Assembly: GCA_964522665.1 (NCBI GenBank)
Contig: CAZFVY010000022.1
Location: 1 to 64,000 of the forward strand
Reading direction: 5' to 3'
From: CAZFVY01 sp964522665
Lineage (GTDB): Bacteria; Verrucomicrobiota; Verrucomicrobiia; Limisphaerales; CAZFVY01
Length of the DNA stretch: 64,000 bases
Shown: piece after piece, positions 17,529 to 26,576 of the stretch
How positions within the stretch are numbered: position 1 is the stretch's first letter
Layout of the letters: the number at the start of each line of letters is the position of its first letter
Made by a program: the position numbers and the translations under genes
Notes under the pieces: model-generated
What the model was told of the DNA's origin: nothing
Seen by the model: the letters and a program-made list of their open reading frames with translations, nothing else
Database searches by the model: none

Positions 17529-20360
17529 ATGCTAGGCCGGAACCATTCAGTTCAACGGTCATGCGGGCGTGAACTTATTGCGCCCGGGCATCGTTTTTCG
17601 CCCTGGGCCGCTCCTGGCTCGGTTTCGCTCAAGGCTCTCACGTCGTCTGGCGCGAAGATCGGCTTCCCCGACGCGTCGCGCGGCGTCGCGCGGGTCCGGC
17701 TTAGGCTTTTCCCGTTACTGGCGACGGCGCTATTGGGCGTCGCGGCGGCGGCCCGCGCCGCCAAAGGTGAGGCGATTTCATTCGAGCAGGATGTGCGGCC
17801 GATTCTCAAGACGCATTGCTTTCGCTGTCACGGCGAGATGGAGAAGCCGAAGGGGGGCGTCGATTTGCGCTTGCGGCGTTTCATGCTCCATCAGACCGAT
17901 GACGGCCCGGTCATGGTTCCCGGCAAACCCGAGCAGAGCCTGATGTTCAAGTTGGCGCGGTCGGGCGAGATGCCGAAGGCCGATAAGAAAGTTCCGCCAG
18001 CCGACCTGGCGGTGATCGAGAAATGGATTCGCGCCGGCGCGCGGACGGCGCGGCCCGAGCCGGAGCAATCGCCGCACGGCTTTTATCTCACCGCGGAAGA
18101 CCGCGAATTCTGGTCGTTCCAACCGATTCGCCGGCCGGCGCCACCGAAGCTGAAGAACGCGGCGCGGGCGCGCACGCCGGTCGATGCCTTCGTGCTGGAG
18201 AAGCTGCATGAGCAGAAATTGGACTTCGCGCCCGACGCCGACAAACTCGCGCTCGTCCGGCGCGTTTATCTCGATCTGACCGGATTGCCGCCGACGCCGG
18301 AAGTCGTCGAGGCATTCGCGAGAGACGAGTCGCCGGACGCTTACGACAAGCTGGTGGATCGCGCGCTCGATTCGCCCGCCTACGGCGAACGGTGGGGACG
18401 GCATTGGCTCGACGTGGCCGGTTACGCCGACTCGAACGGTTTCGCCGAGGCCGACAGCGTGCGGCCGCACGCGTGGCGTTACCGCGATTACGTGATTCGT
18501 TCGTTCAACGAGGACAAGCCGTGGAACCGCTTCATCACCGAGCAACTGGCCGGCGACGAACTGGCGGGGGTCACGCAGGCCAACGCGGTCGCCAAGGCCC
18601 GCGACCCGCGCGCGCGGGAACTGCTCGAGGCGACCGGGTTCCTGCGCCTGGCGCCGGACGGCACGGGCGACGATGTGCCGGACCAAAATCTCGCGCGCAA
18701 TCAAGTGATCGCCGAGACGATCAAGATCGTATCCTCGTCGCTGCTGGGTCTGACGGTCGGTTGCGCGCAATGCCACGATCATCGCTACGACCCGATTTCA
18801 CACGCCGACTATCACCGGTTGCGCGCGCTGTTCGAGCCGGCGCTGGACTGGAAGCGTTGGCAGGCGCCGGCGCAGCGCCTGGTCTCGCTTTACTCGGACG
18901 ACGACCGCAAGAAAGCCGAGGCAATCGAGGCCGACGCGCGCAAGCTCGACGAACCAGCGGAAAAACTGCGCAAGGAATTCCTCGAGCAAGTTTTCGAGCG
19001 CGAAATCAAAAAGGTGCCCGAAGCGGAGCGCGAGGCGGTCAAGATCGCGCGCAACACGTCCGGCGACAAGCGCACCGAGGCGCAGAAACAGTTGTTGCGG
19101 GTCTATCCCGCCGCCGACGTGCAGGGCGCGCTGGACTTGTACGACCCCGCGCTGAACAAGAAGTATCTCGAGGAAAAAGGGAAGGCCGACAAGTTGCGCG
19201 GGACGAAGCCGCCCGAGCCGTTCGTCATGGCGCTGCTCGAACGCCCCGAGAAACCGCCCGACACCTTCTTGTTTTACCGCGGCGACCACGAGCAGCCGCG
19301 GCAGAAAATCGAGCCGGGCGAAATCGAAGTCTTACGCGCCGCCGGGGCGCCGGTCGCCGATTTCGCGGCGTTCACCGCCGAGGTCAAGGCGACGAACGCC
19401 CTCGCGTCGAGCGGCCGGCGGCTGGCCTACGCCGAATGGCTGACGAGCGGGCGGCATCCGCTGGTCGCGCGGGTCCTGGTGAATCGATTCTGGATGCATC
19501 ATTTCGGGCGGGGCCTCGTCAACACGCCGGGCGACTTCGGCCGCTTGGGCGAGCGGCCGACGCATCCGGAGTTACTGGATTGGCTGGCGGCCGAGTTCAT
19601 GGCCAACGGCTGGCGCCTCAAGCCGCTCCATCGCCTGCTGATGACTTCGACCGTTTATCGCCAGTCGGCGCGCAACGACGCGTCGCTCAAGGCCGACCCC
19701 GATAATCGCTACTACGCCCGCTGGAAACTCCGCCGGCTCGAGGCCGAGGAAGTGCGGGATTCACTGCTGACGCTGAGCGGCAAACTCAATCCGGCGCCGT
19801 TTGGCGCCCCGGTGGCCATCGCGCGGGACGACGCCGGACGCGTCGTCGCCGGGGCGCAGAAGCTGGACGGCAACGGCGATCCGGTCGGCGTTGATCCGCT
19901 CGGCGCCGCGGAATACCGGCGCAGCGTTTACCTGCAAGTGCGGCGTTCACTGCCGGTCACGGCGTTGGACGTGTTTGATTTTCCGGCCGCGGCGCCGAAT
20001 TGCGACGCGCGCGCGGTGACCACGGTGGCGCCGCAGGCGCTGATGCTGCTGAACGATTCCTTCGTCGTCACCGCGTCGCAGCAGCTCGCCGAGCGCCTGC
20101 GCCAGGAGCGACCGGGTGATTTGCGCGGGCAGATCAGCCGTCTGTGGACGCTGCTTTACGGCGCCGCGCCAAGCGACCGGGAAACGCGGGACGCCCTGAT
20201 CTATCTGGCCGAGCAATCCGAGAGTATTCGCGCCCGGCAGCCCGCGACGCCTCCCGCCGCGAAAGACAAGCCGGTCGCGGCGCCCGATCTGCAGCTCGAT
20301 ACGCTGGCGAGCCTTTGCCAGGTCCTTTACAGCGCCAATCGGTTCTTATATATCGAATAG
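17529..20360 (+). CDS. Planctomycete-type cytochrome c + DUF1549 + DUF1553 protein
   Basis: About 943 residues. After an unusual N-terminal extension comes a hydrophobic export signal (LRLFPLLATALLGVAAAARA), then the PSCyt1 haem-binding domain with VRPILKTHCFRCHGEMEKPK, whose CFRCH binds haem c. DUF1549 follows (VDAFVLEKLHEQKL, YGERWGRHWLDVAGYADSNG, and VGCAQCHDHRYDP with a second CxxCH), and DUF1553 fills the C-terminal third (VARVLVNRFWMHHFGRGLVN, LRRLEAEEVRDSLL). These exported proteins are always paired with a DUF1501 protein, here 25 bases downstream. Their reaction is not established. The start is uncertain: ATG at 17529 or 17487 precede the signal by about 50 residues. Confidence 0.88.
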   Translation: MLGRNHSVQRSCGRELIAPGHRFSPWAAPGSVSLKALTSSGAKIGFPDASRGVARVRLRLFPLLATALLGVAAAARAAKGEAISFEQDVRPILKTHCFRCHGEMEKPKGGVDLRLRRFMLHQTDDGPVMVPGKPEQSLMFKLARSGEMPKADKKVPPADLAVIEKWIRAGARTARPEPEQSPHGFYLTAEDREFWSFQPIRRPAPPKLKNAARARTPVDAFVLEKLHEQKLDFAPDADKLALVRRVYLDLTGLPPTPEVVEAFARDESPDAYDKLVDRALDSPAYGERWGRHWLDVAGYADSNGFAEADSVRPHAWRYRDYVIRSFNEDKPWNRFITEQLAGDELAGVTQANAVAKARDPRARELLEATGFLRLAPDGTGDDVPDQNLARNQVIAETIKIVSSSLLGLTVGCAQCHDHRYDPISHADYHRLRALFEPALDWKRWQAPAQRLVSLYSDDDRKKAEAIEADARKLDEPAEKLRKEFLEQVFEREIKKVPEAEREAVKIARNTSGDKRTEAQKQLLRVYPAADVQGALDLYDPALNKKYLEEKGKADKLRGTKPPEPFVMALLERPEKPPDTFLFYRGDHEQPRQKIEPGEIEVLRAAGAPVADFAAFTAEVKATNALASSGRRLAYAEWLTSGRHPLVARVLVNRFWMHHFGRGLVNTPGDFGRLGERPTHPELLDWLAAEFMANGWRLKPLHRLLMTSTVYRQSARNDASLKADPDNRYYARWKLRRLEAEEVRDSLLTLSGKLNPAPFGAPVAIARDDAGRVVAGAQKLDGNGDPVGVDPLGAAEYRRSVYLQVRRSLPVTALDVFDFPAAAPNCDARAVTTVAPQALMLLNDSFVVTASQQLAERLRQERPGDLRGQISRLWTLLYGAAPSDRETRDALIYLAEQSESIRARQPATPPAAKDKPVAAPDLQLDTLASLCQVLYSANRFLYIE

Positions 20361-20385
20361 GAAGCCAGCGCCGCCTGATCTTGCG

Positions 20386-21825
20386 ATGAACTCAACCCTC
20401 TGTTCCCGCCGCCATTTTCTGCGCGCCAGCTCGTACAGCCTCGGCTCGGTGGCGCTGGCCTGGCTGCTTGACCAGGACGGCCTGCTCGCCGGCCCGGTCA
20501 AACCCGACGACGTCCGGACCTTCGATCTCAAGCCCAAGGCGCCCCATCACGCGGCTCGCGCCAAGGCGATGATCTCGCTCTTCATGATCGGCGGGCCGAG
20601 CCACATGGATTTGTTCGACCCGAAGCCCTTGCTGAAAAAATACGACAACCAGCCGTTCCCCGGAGAGATCAAATACGACAACGCCGCCGAGGCGTCGTCA
20701 AAAGTCCTGGCCAGCCCGTGGGAATTCCATCATCACGGCCAATCGGGAACGGAACTTTCCGAGTTGCTGCCGCACCTCGGCACGGTGGTCGATGACATCT
20801 GCCTGATCCGCTCGATGCAAACCGGCGTGAACAATCACGGCCAGTCGGTTTACGCGCTTAACACCGGGCGAACCGTCGCGGGCCGGCCGACGCTCGGGAG
20901 CTGGCTCACCTACGGCCTCGGTTGCGAAACGCAGGAGTTGCCGGCGTATGTCGCGATGACCAGCCCGCGCGGACTGCCGTTGCTCGCCCATGACAATTGG
21001 ACCAGCGGCTGGTTGCCGTCGGTTTATCAGGGCATGGTCGTGCGGCCGAAAATGCCCTACATTTTGAATCTCGATCCGCCGGAGCGACTCGCGGGCGCCC
21101 CGCAGGAACGACAGTTGAGCCTGTTGCGCGAGATGAATCGCGATTACCGCCAGGCTCATCCGGGTGAACTCGATCTCGACGCGCGGGTCGCCAGCTACGA
21201 ACTGGCCGCCAAGATGCAGACGTCGGCGAAAGACGCCCTCGATATCAGCCAGGAAAGCGAGGCGACCCGGAAACTTTACGGCATCGACGAGGAGGTCACC
21301 CGCGACTATGGGACGCGCTGCTTGATCGCCCGGCGTCTGGTCGAGCGCGGGGTCCGGTTCGTGCAAGTGCTCAATCGCGGCCAATCGTGGGACCATCACA
21401 GCCTCCTGACTAAGTCGCTGCCGGAATCGTGCGCCGCGGTGGATAAACCTTCGACGGCGCTGGTCAAAGACCTCAAGTCGCGCGGGCTGCTCGATTCGAC
21501 GATTGTCCATTGGGGCGGTGAAATGGGCCGCCTGCCGGTCATGCAAAACGACACCGGCCGCGACAAAGTAGGGCGCGATCACAATACATATGGCTTCACC
21601 CATTGGGTGGCCGGCGGCGGGTTCAAGGCCGGCCACGTGCATGGTGAAACCGACGAATGGGGCCACCACGCGGTGAAGGATGTCGTGCGCCACTACGATT
21701 GGCACGCCACGCTCCTGCATCTCTTCGGCCTCGACCACGACAAACTCATCTACAAGCGCAACGGCCTCGAAATGACCCTGACCGACAAACAAGAGGCCCG
21801 AGTGGTGAGGGGATTACTGGCGTAG
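20386..21825 (+). CDS. DUF1501 (sulfatase-fold) Tat-exported protein
   Basis: A 479-residue protein with a twin-arginine signal (SRRHFLRASSYSLGSVAL at 5-22) followed by the DUF1501 domain. MISLFMIGGPSHMDLFDPKP, GLDHDKLIYKRNGLEMTLT and the central DYGTRCLIARRLVERGVRFVQV are family marks. DUF1501 shares the alkaline phosphatase/sulfatase fold but lacks the sulfatase Cys/Ser modification motif. It lies 25 bases after the cytochrome/DUF1549/DUF1553 gene, the standard partner arrangement, so both are probably exported together. Metal-dependent hydrolase activity is only inferred from fold. Confidence 0.92.
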   Translation: MNSTLCSRRHFLRASSYSLGSVALAWLLDQDGLLAGPVKPDDVRTFDLKPKAPHHAARAKAMISLFMIGGPSHMDLFDPKPLLKKYDNQPFPGEIKYDNAAEASSKVLASPWEFHHHGQSGTELSELLPHLGTVVDDICLIRSMQTGVNNHGQSVYALNTGRTVAGRPTLGSWLTYGLGCETQELPAYVAMTSPRGLPLLAHDNWTSGWLPSVYQGMVVRPKMPYILNLDPPERLAGAPQERQLSLLREMNRDYRQAHPGELDLDARVASYELAAKMQTSAKDALDISQESEATRKLYGIDEEVTRDYGTRCLIARRLVERGVRFVQVLNRGQSWDHHSLLTKSLPESCAAVDKPSTALVKDLKSRGLLDSTIVHWGGEMGRLPVMQNDTGRDKVGRDHNTYGFTHWVAGGGFKAGHVHGETDEWGHHAVKDVVRHYDWHATLLHLFGLDHDKLIYKRNGLEMTLTDKQEARVVRGLLA

Positions 21826-21927
21826 CGGCGGTGTGCCGCGGTTAGCGTCGGTCGGACTGACCGACGCCTCGCGGCTGTCACCGACGAAACGTTCGAGCAA
21901 CCAAGGTCGCGCGCTGTCGAAGTGGGC

Positions 21928-22551
21928 ATGAGCGCGCGAAGCTTTAGGATTCGGTGGGGTCTTTTCGCGGTTACGGTAGCGCTGTTGGCCGCGGCCGCCA
22001 TCCTCGTCAGTTGGCCCAAAAAGCCGCCCTTCCGCGCGGAAGATTTCACTTCGACGACGCGCGCCACCATGGCGTTGCCACCGCCCGGCGCCTTGCGGAC
22101 GGCCTTGTTACGGGGAATCGACACCCACGCCGACGTCGTGCTGCCCGGGAATCCTTCGGTCAGCGACCGTTTCGCTTTGGCGTGGATCAAGGCGCAGCGC
22201 TGGCGGCGCTCGAGCCGAATCGCTCCCACCGCATGGAGTTTTCCCGGCGCCGGGCTGAAACCCTGTTCGATCCACGGCTTGCTGAATCAATGCCAGGAGA
22301 TCACCGGCAACCGTTATTTAATCGACAAGAACGCCGCCGCCGGCTCGGTCCAGTTCGGCTCGACGAACACGTTGAATGGCGAGCAATGGGTCGCCGCGTT
22401 CGAAAAAGCGCTCCAATCTGACGCCGCGCAATGGTGGGACCCGAGTGCAAAAGGCTTCGTCAAAGGTCCGTTGGTCTTGATCCGCTACCCGGAGTTCCAA
22501 ACCGTATTGGTGGCGCCCCGCGAACGTGCCGCCGAGCTTCAACGGCGGTAG
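21928..22551 (+). CDS. Hypothetical membrane-anchored protein (207 aa)
   Basis: Not recognised. One N-terminal hydrophobic helix (about 9-27) is followed by a periplasmic-type domain of about 175 residues. A Cys pair (KPCSIHGLLNQCQE) and the end LVLIRYPEFQTVLVAPRERA are notable. It lies about 100 bases downstream of the DUF1501 gene on the same strand and could be part of that transcript. ATG at 21928 is preferred to the GTG at 21922. Confidence 0.6.
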   Translation: MSARSFRIRWGLFAVTVALLAAAAILVSWPKKPPFRAEDFTSTTRATMALPPPGALRTALLRGIDTHADVVLPGNPSVSDRFALAWIKAQRWRRSSRIAPTAWSFPGAGLKPCSIHGLLNQCQEITGNRYLIDKNAAAGSVQFGSTNTLNGEQWVAAFEKALQSDAAQWWDPSAKGFVKGPLVLIRYPEFQTVLVAPRERAAELQRR

Positions 22552-22660
22552 GTCTTAACGGGTAACCTTACTTTTGGCGCAATGGGTTAGACGATCGGGC
22601 GGGAACTTGGGAGTCGCGCGAGGCTTGGGCATGGTCGGGGGGCGCGAGCGTCTCAAACCC

Positions 22661-22690
22661 AGTCACGGCTCGGCGGAGCCTCGCCCCACC
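22661..22690 (-). repeat. Single family A palindrome
   Basis: CACGGCTCGGCGGAGCCTCG followed by CCCCACC is the inverted form of the unit at 3485 and 5938. No facing partner is seen within a few hundred bases, unlike the other two loci. Confidence 0.65.
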
Positions 22691-22730
22691 GGCGCCAGAG
22701 TGGTGGAACCTCGCGACTCGGGTAAGCCTA

Positions 22731-22841
22731 GGCCAAAGGGGTCAGAGATGAATATAGACATATTCGTCGGGCGGTCTCTCGCGCCGTCTTTAATCATTGG
22801 GTCCGGATTTATGCACTTATTCATCTCTGACCCCTTTGGTC
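22731..22841. repeat. Inverted-repeat element with AGGGGTCAGAGATG ends (family B, copy 1)
   Basis: Left arm 22731-22754 begins GGCCAAAGGGGTCAGAGATG; right arm 22818-22841 is its reverse complement with one mismatch. The 63-base interior contains TATAGACATATTCGTCGGGC. A second member lies at 39272-39332. The look is that of REP-like elements moved in trans by IS200-type (RAYT) transposases, none of which is in the window. The rest of the 22552-22882 gap has only the family A unit. Confidence 0.75.
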
Positions 22842-22882
22842 AAGCACCGGGGAGGATGCCCGTGCGTCGAAGGGCCCCGCGC

Positions 22883-23953
22883 TCAGGCGCGGGGGTGCGC
22901 TTGGTCGTAGGCGCGCTTGAGGCGTTCGGTGGTCAGGTGGGTATAGACCTGGGTTGTGGCGAGATGCGCGTGGCCGAGGAGTTCCTGCACGCTGCGCAGG
23001 TCGGCGCCGGCGTCCAAGAGATGCGTCGCGTAACTGTGGCGCAATTTATGGGGAGTCAACGCCGGGTCGAGGCCGGCTATGGCGAGGTAGCGTTTCAAGC
23101 GCAGTTGCAGCGTGCGCGGCGACAGTGGACGGCGCCGTTCCGGCTGGCCCAGGAAGACCGGCTCGTCTCCGGCTGGCCGCGACGGCAGGCGGCTCCAATA
23201 CATCTCGATGGCGGCGAGCGCCGGGGCGCCGATCGGCAGCAGCCGCTCTTTCTTGCCTTTGCCCCGCGCGCGGATCAATTGTTCGGGCCAATTGACGTCC
23301 GAAGCCGCCAAGCCGCAGAGTTCGGCGATGCGCAGCCCGCAGGAATAGATCGTTTCTAGAATAGCCACGTCGCGGAAGGAGCGGAGCGTCGCGGCCGGGT
23401 CATCGGCGCCCGCGGCCCGGGCCGATTCCTCCTTGCGCGGCGCGTCGAGCAGGTCGAGCATTTGGGGAACCGTCAGGAACTGCGGCAAAGCCTGCGCGCG
23501 CTTGGGCATCGCCAGGTTTTTGATGGGCGAGGTTTCGATTTGCCCGCGCCGGGCCAGGAATTTGTAAAACGACCGGAGCGCGCTGAAACGCAACTGGATC
23601 GCCGCGCGCCCCAATTCCCCACGGCCGAGATAGCGCAGATAATTGCGAAAATCATCCCGCTGCAGCGCGGTCCAAGCGGGCGGACGCTGACGCTCGCGCT
23701 CGTGCCAGCGACCAAATTCGACCAAGGCCTGCCGATAGTTGCGTTGGGTGTAAACGGAGGCGGCGCGCTCGCCGGAAAGATAGCCAAGGAATTGCTCGAC
23801 CCATTCGTCGGGGACAGGCGGGGTCTTGGTCGGCTCGGCCGGGATGATTTCGTGGGCGTCGAAGGGAGAGTTGCCGCCGCGGGTCGCAGACCCGCGCGCC
23901 GGAGGGCGGCTCGACGAGCCGTCGCTGGTCCGGCGGGGCGGCGGGTCACTCAT
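22883..23953 (-). CDS. xerC: Tyrosine recombinase XerC
   Basis: A 356-residue site-specific recombinase that with XerD resolves chromosome dimers at dif. The N-terminal SAM-like domain (about 50-150) contains YTQRNYRQALVEF and LRFSALRSFYKFLARRG. The catalytic domain carries the full set: R208 (SCGLRIAEL), Lys in RGKGKK (232 or 234), H302 and R305 (PHKLRHSYATHLL), H328 (LLGHAHLATTQ) and nucleophile Y337. ATG at 23953 overlaps the topB stop by eight bases, so the two are translationally coupled. A 50-residue basic, low-complexity N-terminus precedes the first domain. XerC rather than XerD is chosen by overall similarity and is less certain. Confidence 0.9.
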   Translation of the reverse strand: MSDPPPRRTSDGSSSRPPARGSATRGGNSPFDAHEIIPAEPTKTPPVPDEWVEQFLGYLSGERAASVYTQRNYRQALVEFGRWHERERQRPPAWTALQRDDFRNYLRYLGRGELGRAAIQLRFSALRSFYKFLARRGQIETSPIKNLAMPKRAQALPQFLTVPQMLDLLDAPRKEESARAAGADDPAATLRSFRDVAILETIYSCGLRIAELCGLAASDVNWPEQLIRARGKGKKERLLPIGAPALAAIEMYWSRLPSRPAGDEPVFLGQPERRRPLSPRTLQLRLKRYLAIAGLDPALTPHKLRHSYATHLLDAGADLRSVQELLGHAHLATTQVYTHLTTERLKRAYDQAHPRA

Positions 23954-26453
23954 CCTTCGGTTCCGGACTGGCGGGCGGCGCCGCTTTCGCGGTTTTCGCC
24001 GCCTTGGGGGTGCGTGGCGCGAACTCAAAACCGACCTTGCCGCCCTCGCCGACCACGAGAAACGCGGAGAACGGCCGGTTCTTCTTCGAGATAAACTTAT
24101 GGAGCAAATCGGTCTTGCGCGCGGTCAAGAGTTTGACCATCTGCGCCCGCTCGATCGGCCGCTGGAGGATGATTTTGCCGGAGCGGAAATCGCAGGTCCG
24201 CTCGGGGCCGGTCGATTTTTCGCAGAGGTAACTCATCGGTGTCTCGAAGACGCGGGAACCGCATTTGGGGCACGGTCCGACCGGTTCCTGCCCGGTGAAA
24301 TCGACGGCGGGCGACTCGGCGCCGTTCGCCTGGCCCGTTCCGAAATCGAACTCGGGTTTTAGCTCCGGGCCGAGTTTGATCACAGCGGCAAATGGTTTGC
24401 CCATGCGGCTGCGAAAACCTTGGAGCGGCCCGACGGTTCGTTTGGCGATCAATTCTTCCACTTCCGCCAACTCGAGTTGTCGCCCCGCGACGATGCGCCA
24501 GAGCGCGAAATCGCAATTCTGGCACTGGAACTTTTTGTAGTTCTCTTTGATGACGCCGCCGCATTTGGGGCAGGGCGTCTTCAATTCGCCAAAATCTCCA
24601 GGGACGGTGTCGCTCTCGTACTGCTTGGCCTTGTCCACGATGTGGCGGGTCATCTCGGCGATTTTCCCCATGAAATCGGCGCGCTTCAATTTGCCGCGCT
24701 CGATCTCCCGCAGTTGGAATTCCCAATCACCGGTCAGCTCGGGCGAACAAAGTTCCGGCACGCCCAAGCCGCGCAAAAGCGCGATCAAGGAAATCCCCTT
24801 CGCCGTCGCCTGCAAATCGCGTCCCTCGCGATGAATATACTTCTCGTAAATCAAACCTTCGATCACCGCCGCGCGGGTCGCGGGCGTGCCCAACCCTTTG
24901 GCGCTCATCGCCTCGCGGAGTTCCTCGTCCTCGACCAATTTGCCCGCGCCTTCCATCGCGCTGAGCAGCGTCGCTTCCGAGTAGCGCGCGGGCGGCTTGG
25001 TCTGATTCGCGCGCACGTCGATCTCGGCGGTCTTCACGGTTTCGCCCGATTTGACGGCGGCGAGGCTCGGCGTGTCACCGTCCTCCGCCTCTTTGCCGTA
25101 AACCGCGAGCCAGCCGGCGTTGACCATGACCTTGCCTTCGGTCTTGAACGGCTCCTGTTCGACCCGCGTGATGCGCGTGGTGACCATGAACTCGGCGGCC
25201 GGATAGAAAATCGAGAGGAACCGCTTGGTCACCATGTCATACAACTTGGCTTCCAACTCGTTCAGATTCTTGGGCGCCTCGGAGGTCGGGATGATGGCGA
25301 AATGGTCCGAGATTTTGGCGTTATTAAATATGCGCTTGTTGGGCCGCACCCAATCGGACCGCAGAATCTGGCCGGCGAACGTCCCGTAGGTCGTGTCCTG
25401 GAGCATCCCCAACGTCTTCTTAACGGTCGCGATATAATCCTCAGGCAGCGCGCGCGAATCGGTTCGCGGATAGGTCAAAACTTTGTGCCGCTCGTAGAGC
25501 GACTGCGCGATTTTCAGCGTTGTGGACGCGGAGAAACTGAAACGCCCGTTCGCCTCGCGTTGCAAGCTGGTCAGGTCGAACAGCAACGGCGAAAGTTGCG
25601 TGGTCGGCTTGCTTTCCTCGGTGACGATGCCGGGCCGCCCCAGGCATTTGGCGCGGATCGCCTCGGCGCGCGGTCCGTCCCAGATACGCTCGGGACGGAG
25701 GTCGGTCTCGCCTTCTTTGTCCTTGGTAAATTTCTCGTCGAACCAGCGCCCGGGATAACTTCCCGCTTGCGCGTCAAAAACGGCGTGGACTTCCCAATAA
25801 CTCTTCGGGACGAAGCGCTTAATCTTCTCCTCACGCTCGACCATGATGGCGAGCGTGGGCGTCTGCACGCGCCCGACGGTGGTGAGTTGAAAACCGCCGG
25901 TCTTCGAGTTGAAGGCGGTCATCGCCCGGGTGCCGTTGATGCCGACCAGCCAGTCGGCCTCGGAACGGCAGACCGCGGCGTCGGCCAGCGACAGCATCGT
26001 CGCGTCTTCCCGCAACGCGGCAAATCCGTCGCGGATCGCCGCCGGGGTCATCGACTGGAGCCAGAGGCGGCGGATCGGTTTGGTCAAGCCGACGTATTTG
26101 ACCAGGTAACGAAAAATCAATTCCCCCTCCCGCCCGGCGTCGCAGGCGTTGATGAAGGAATCGACTTCCTTCTGCTTCATCAACTTGGTCAACAACTTGA
26201 GGCGCGGCTCGGTCTTCTCAATGGGTTGGAGGGCGAACGCCGGGGGAATGACCGGCAGATTGGCGAAACTCCACTTGCCTCGCTTGACCTCGAAGTCGGG
26301 CGGGAGGCAAAGCTCCAACAGATGTCCGACGGCCGAGGAAAGCACGTAATTCGGGCTTTCAAAGAAATCCCCGTTCTTCTTGAAACCGCCCAAGGCCTTG
26401 GCGATGTCGCTGGCCACTGACGGTTTCTCGGCAATAATTAGCGCTTTTCCCAT
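23946..26453 (-). CDS. topB: DNA topoisomerase III (type IA)
   Basis: An 835-residue type IA topoisomerase that cuts and passes single DNA strands to resolve recombination and replication intermediates. Toprim motifs IIAEKPS (6-12) and DAGREGE (105-111) bind magnesium, and LTYPRTDSRALP contains the nucleophile Tyr328. VGRVQTPTLAIMV and EATLLSAMEGAGKLVEDEELR belong to the core domains; GLGTPATRAAVIEGL is the conserved GxGTPATRA block. Two zinc-ribbon-like units follow (CPKCGGVIKEN with CQNC, and CPKCGSRVFET with later Cys), then a Topo C-terminal repeat and a Lys/Ala tail. It overlaps xerC. Toprim wording favours TopB over TopA. Confidence 0.93.
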   Translation of the reverse strand: MGKALIIAEKPSVASDIAKALGGFKKNGDFFESPNYVLSSAVGHLLELCLPPDFEVKRGKWSFANLPVIPPAFALQPIEKTEPRLKLLTKLMKQKEVDSFINACDAGREGELIFRYLVKYVGLTKPIRRLWLQSMTPAAIRDGFAALREDATMLSLADAAVCRSEADWLVGINGTRAMTAFNSKTGGFQLTTVGRVQTPTLAIMVEREEKIKRFVPKSYWEVHAVFDAQAGSYPGRWFDEKFTKDKEGETDLRPERIWDGPRAEAIRAKCLGRPGIVTEESKPTTQLSPLLFDLTSLQREANGRFSFSASTTLKIAQSLYERHKVLTYPRTDSRALPEDYIATVKKTLGMLQDTTYGTFAGQILRSDWVRPNKRIFNNAKISDHFAIIPTSEAPKNLNELEAKLYDMVTKRFLSIFYPAAEFMVTTRITRVEQEPFKTEGKVMVNAGWLAVYGKEAEDGDTPSLAAVKSGETVKTAEIDVRANQTKPPARYSEATLLSAMEGAGKLVEDEELREAMSAKGLGTPATRAAVIEGLIYEKYIHREGRDLQATAKGISLIALLRGLGVPELCSPELTGDWEFQLREIERGKLKRADFMGKIAEMTRHIVDKAKQYESDTVPGDFGELKTPCPKCGGVIKENYKKFQCQNCDFALWRIVAGRQLELAEVEELIAKRTVGPLQGFRSRMGKPFAAVIKLGPELKPEFDFGTGQANGAESPAVDFTGQEPVGPCPKCGSRVFETPMSYLCEKSTGPERTCDFRSGKIILQRPIERAQMVKLLTARKTDLLHKFISKKNRPFSAFLVVGEGGKVGFEFAPRTPKAAKTAKAAPPASPEPKDE

Positions 26454-26576
26454 GCTTGAAACGCCTGCGATTCACCTCGGGGCGGGCAGTAGCCCATTCT
26501 CCCGAGGTCTTGCAAGCGCGGGCAAACTGGCGAAAAAAAGTACGGAAGTCAAAACCTGATTCCGGGCGGCGTTAAA

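Noticed and set aside
24420..26420. A 666-codon open frame on the plus strand opposite topB
   Set aside because: It is antisense to a gene with intact catalytic motifs, has arginine- and glutamine-rich composition and matches no family; it follows from the codon bias of the real gene.
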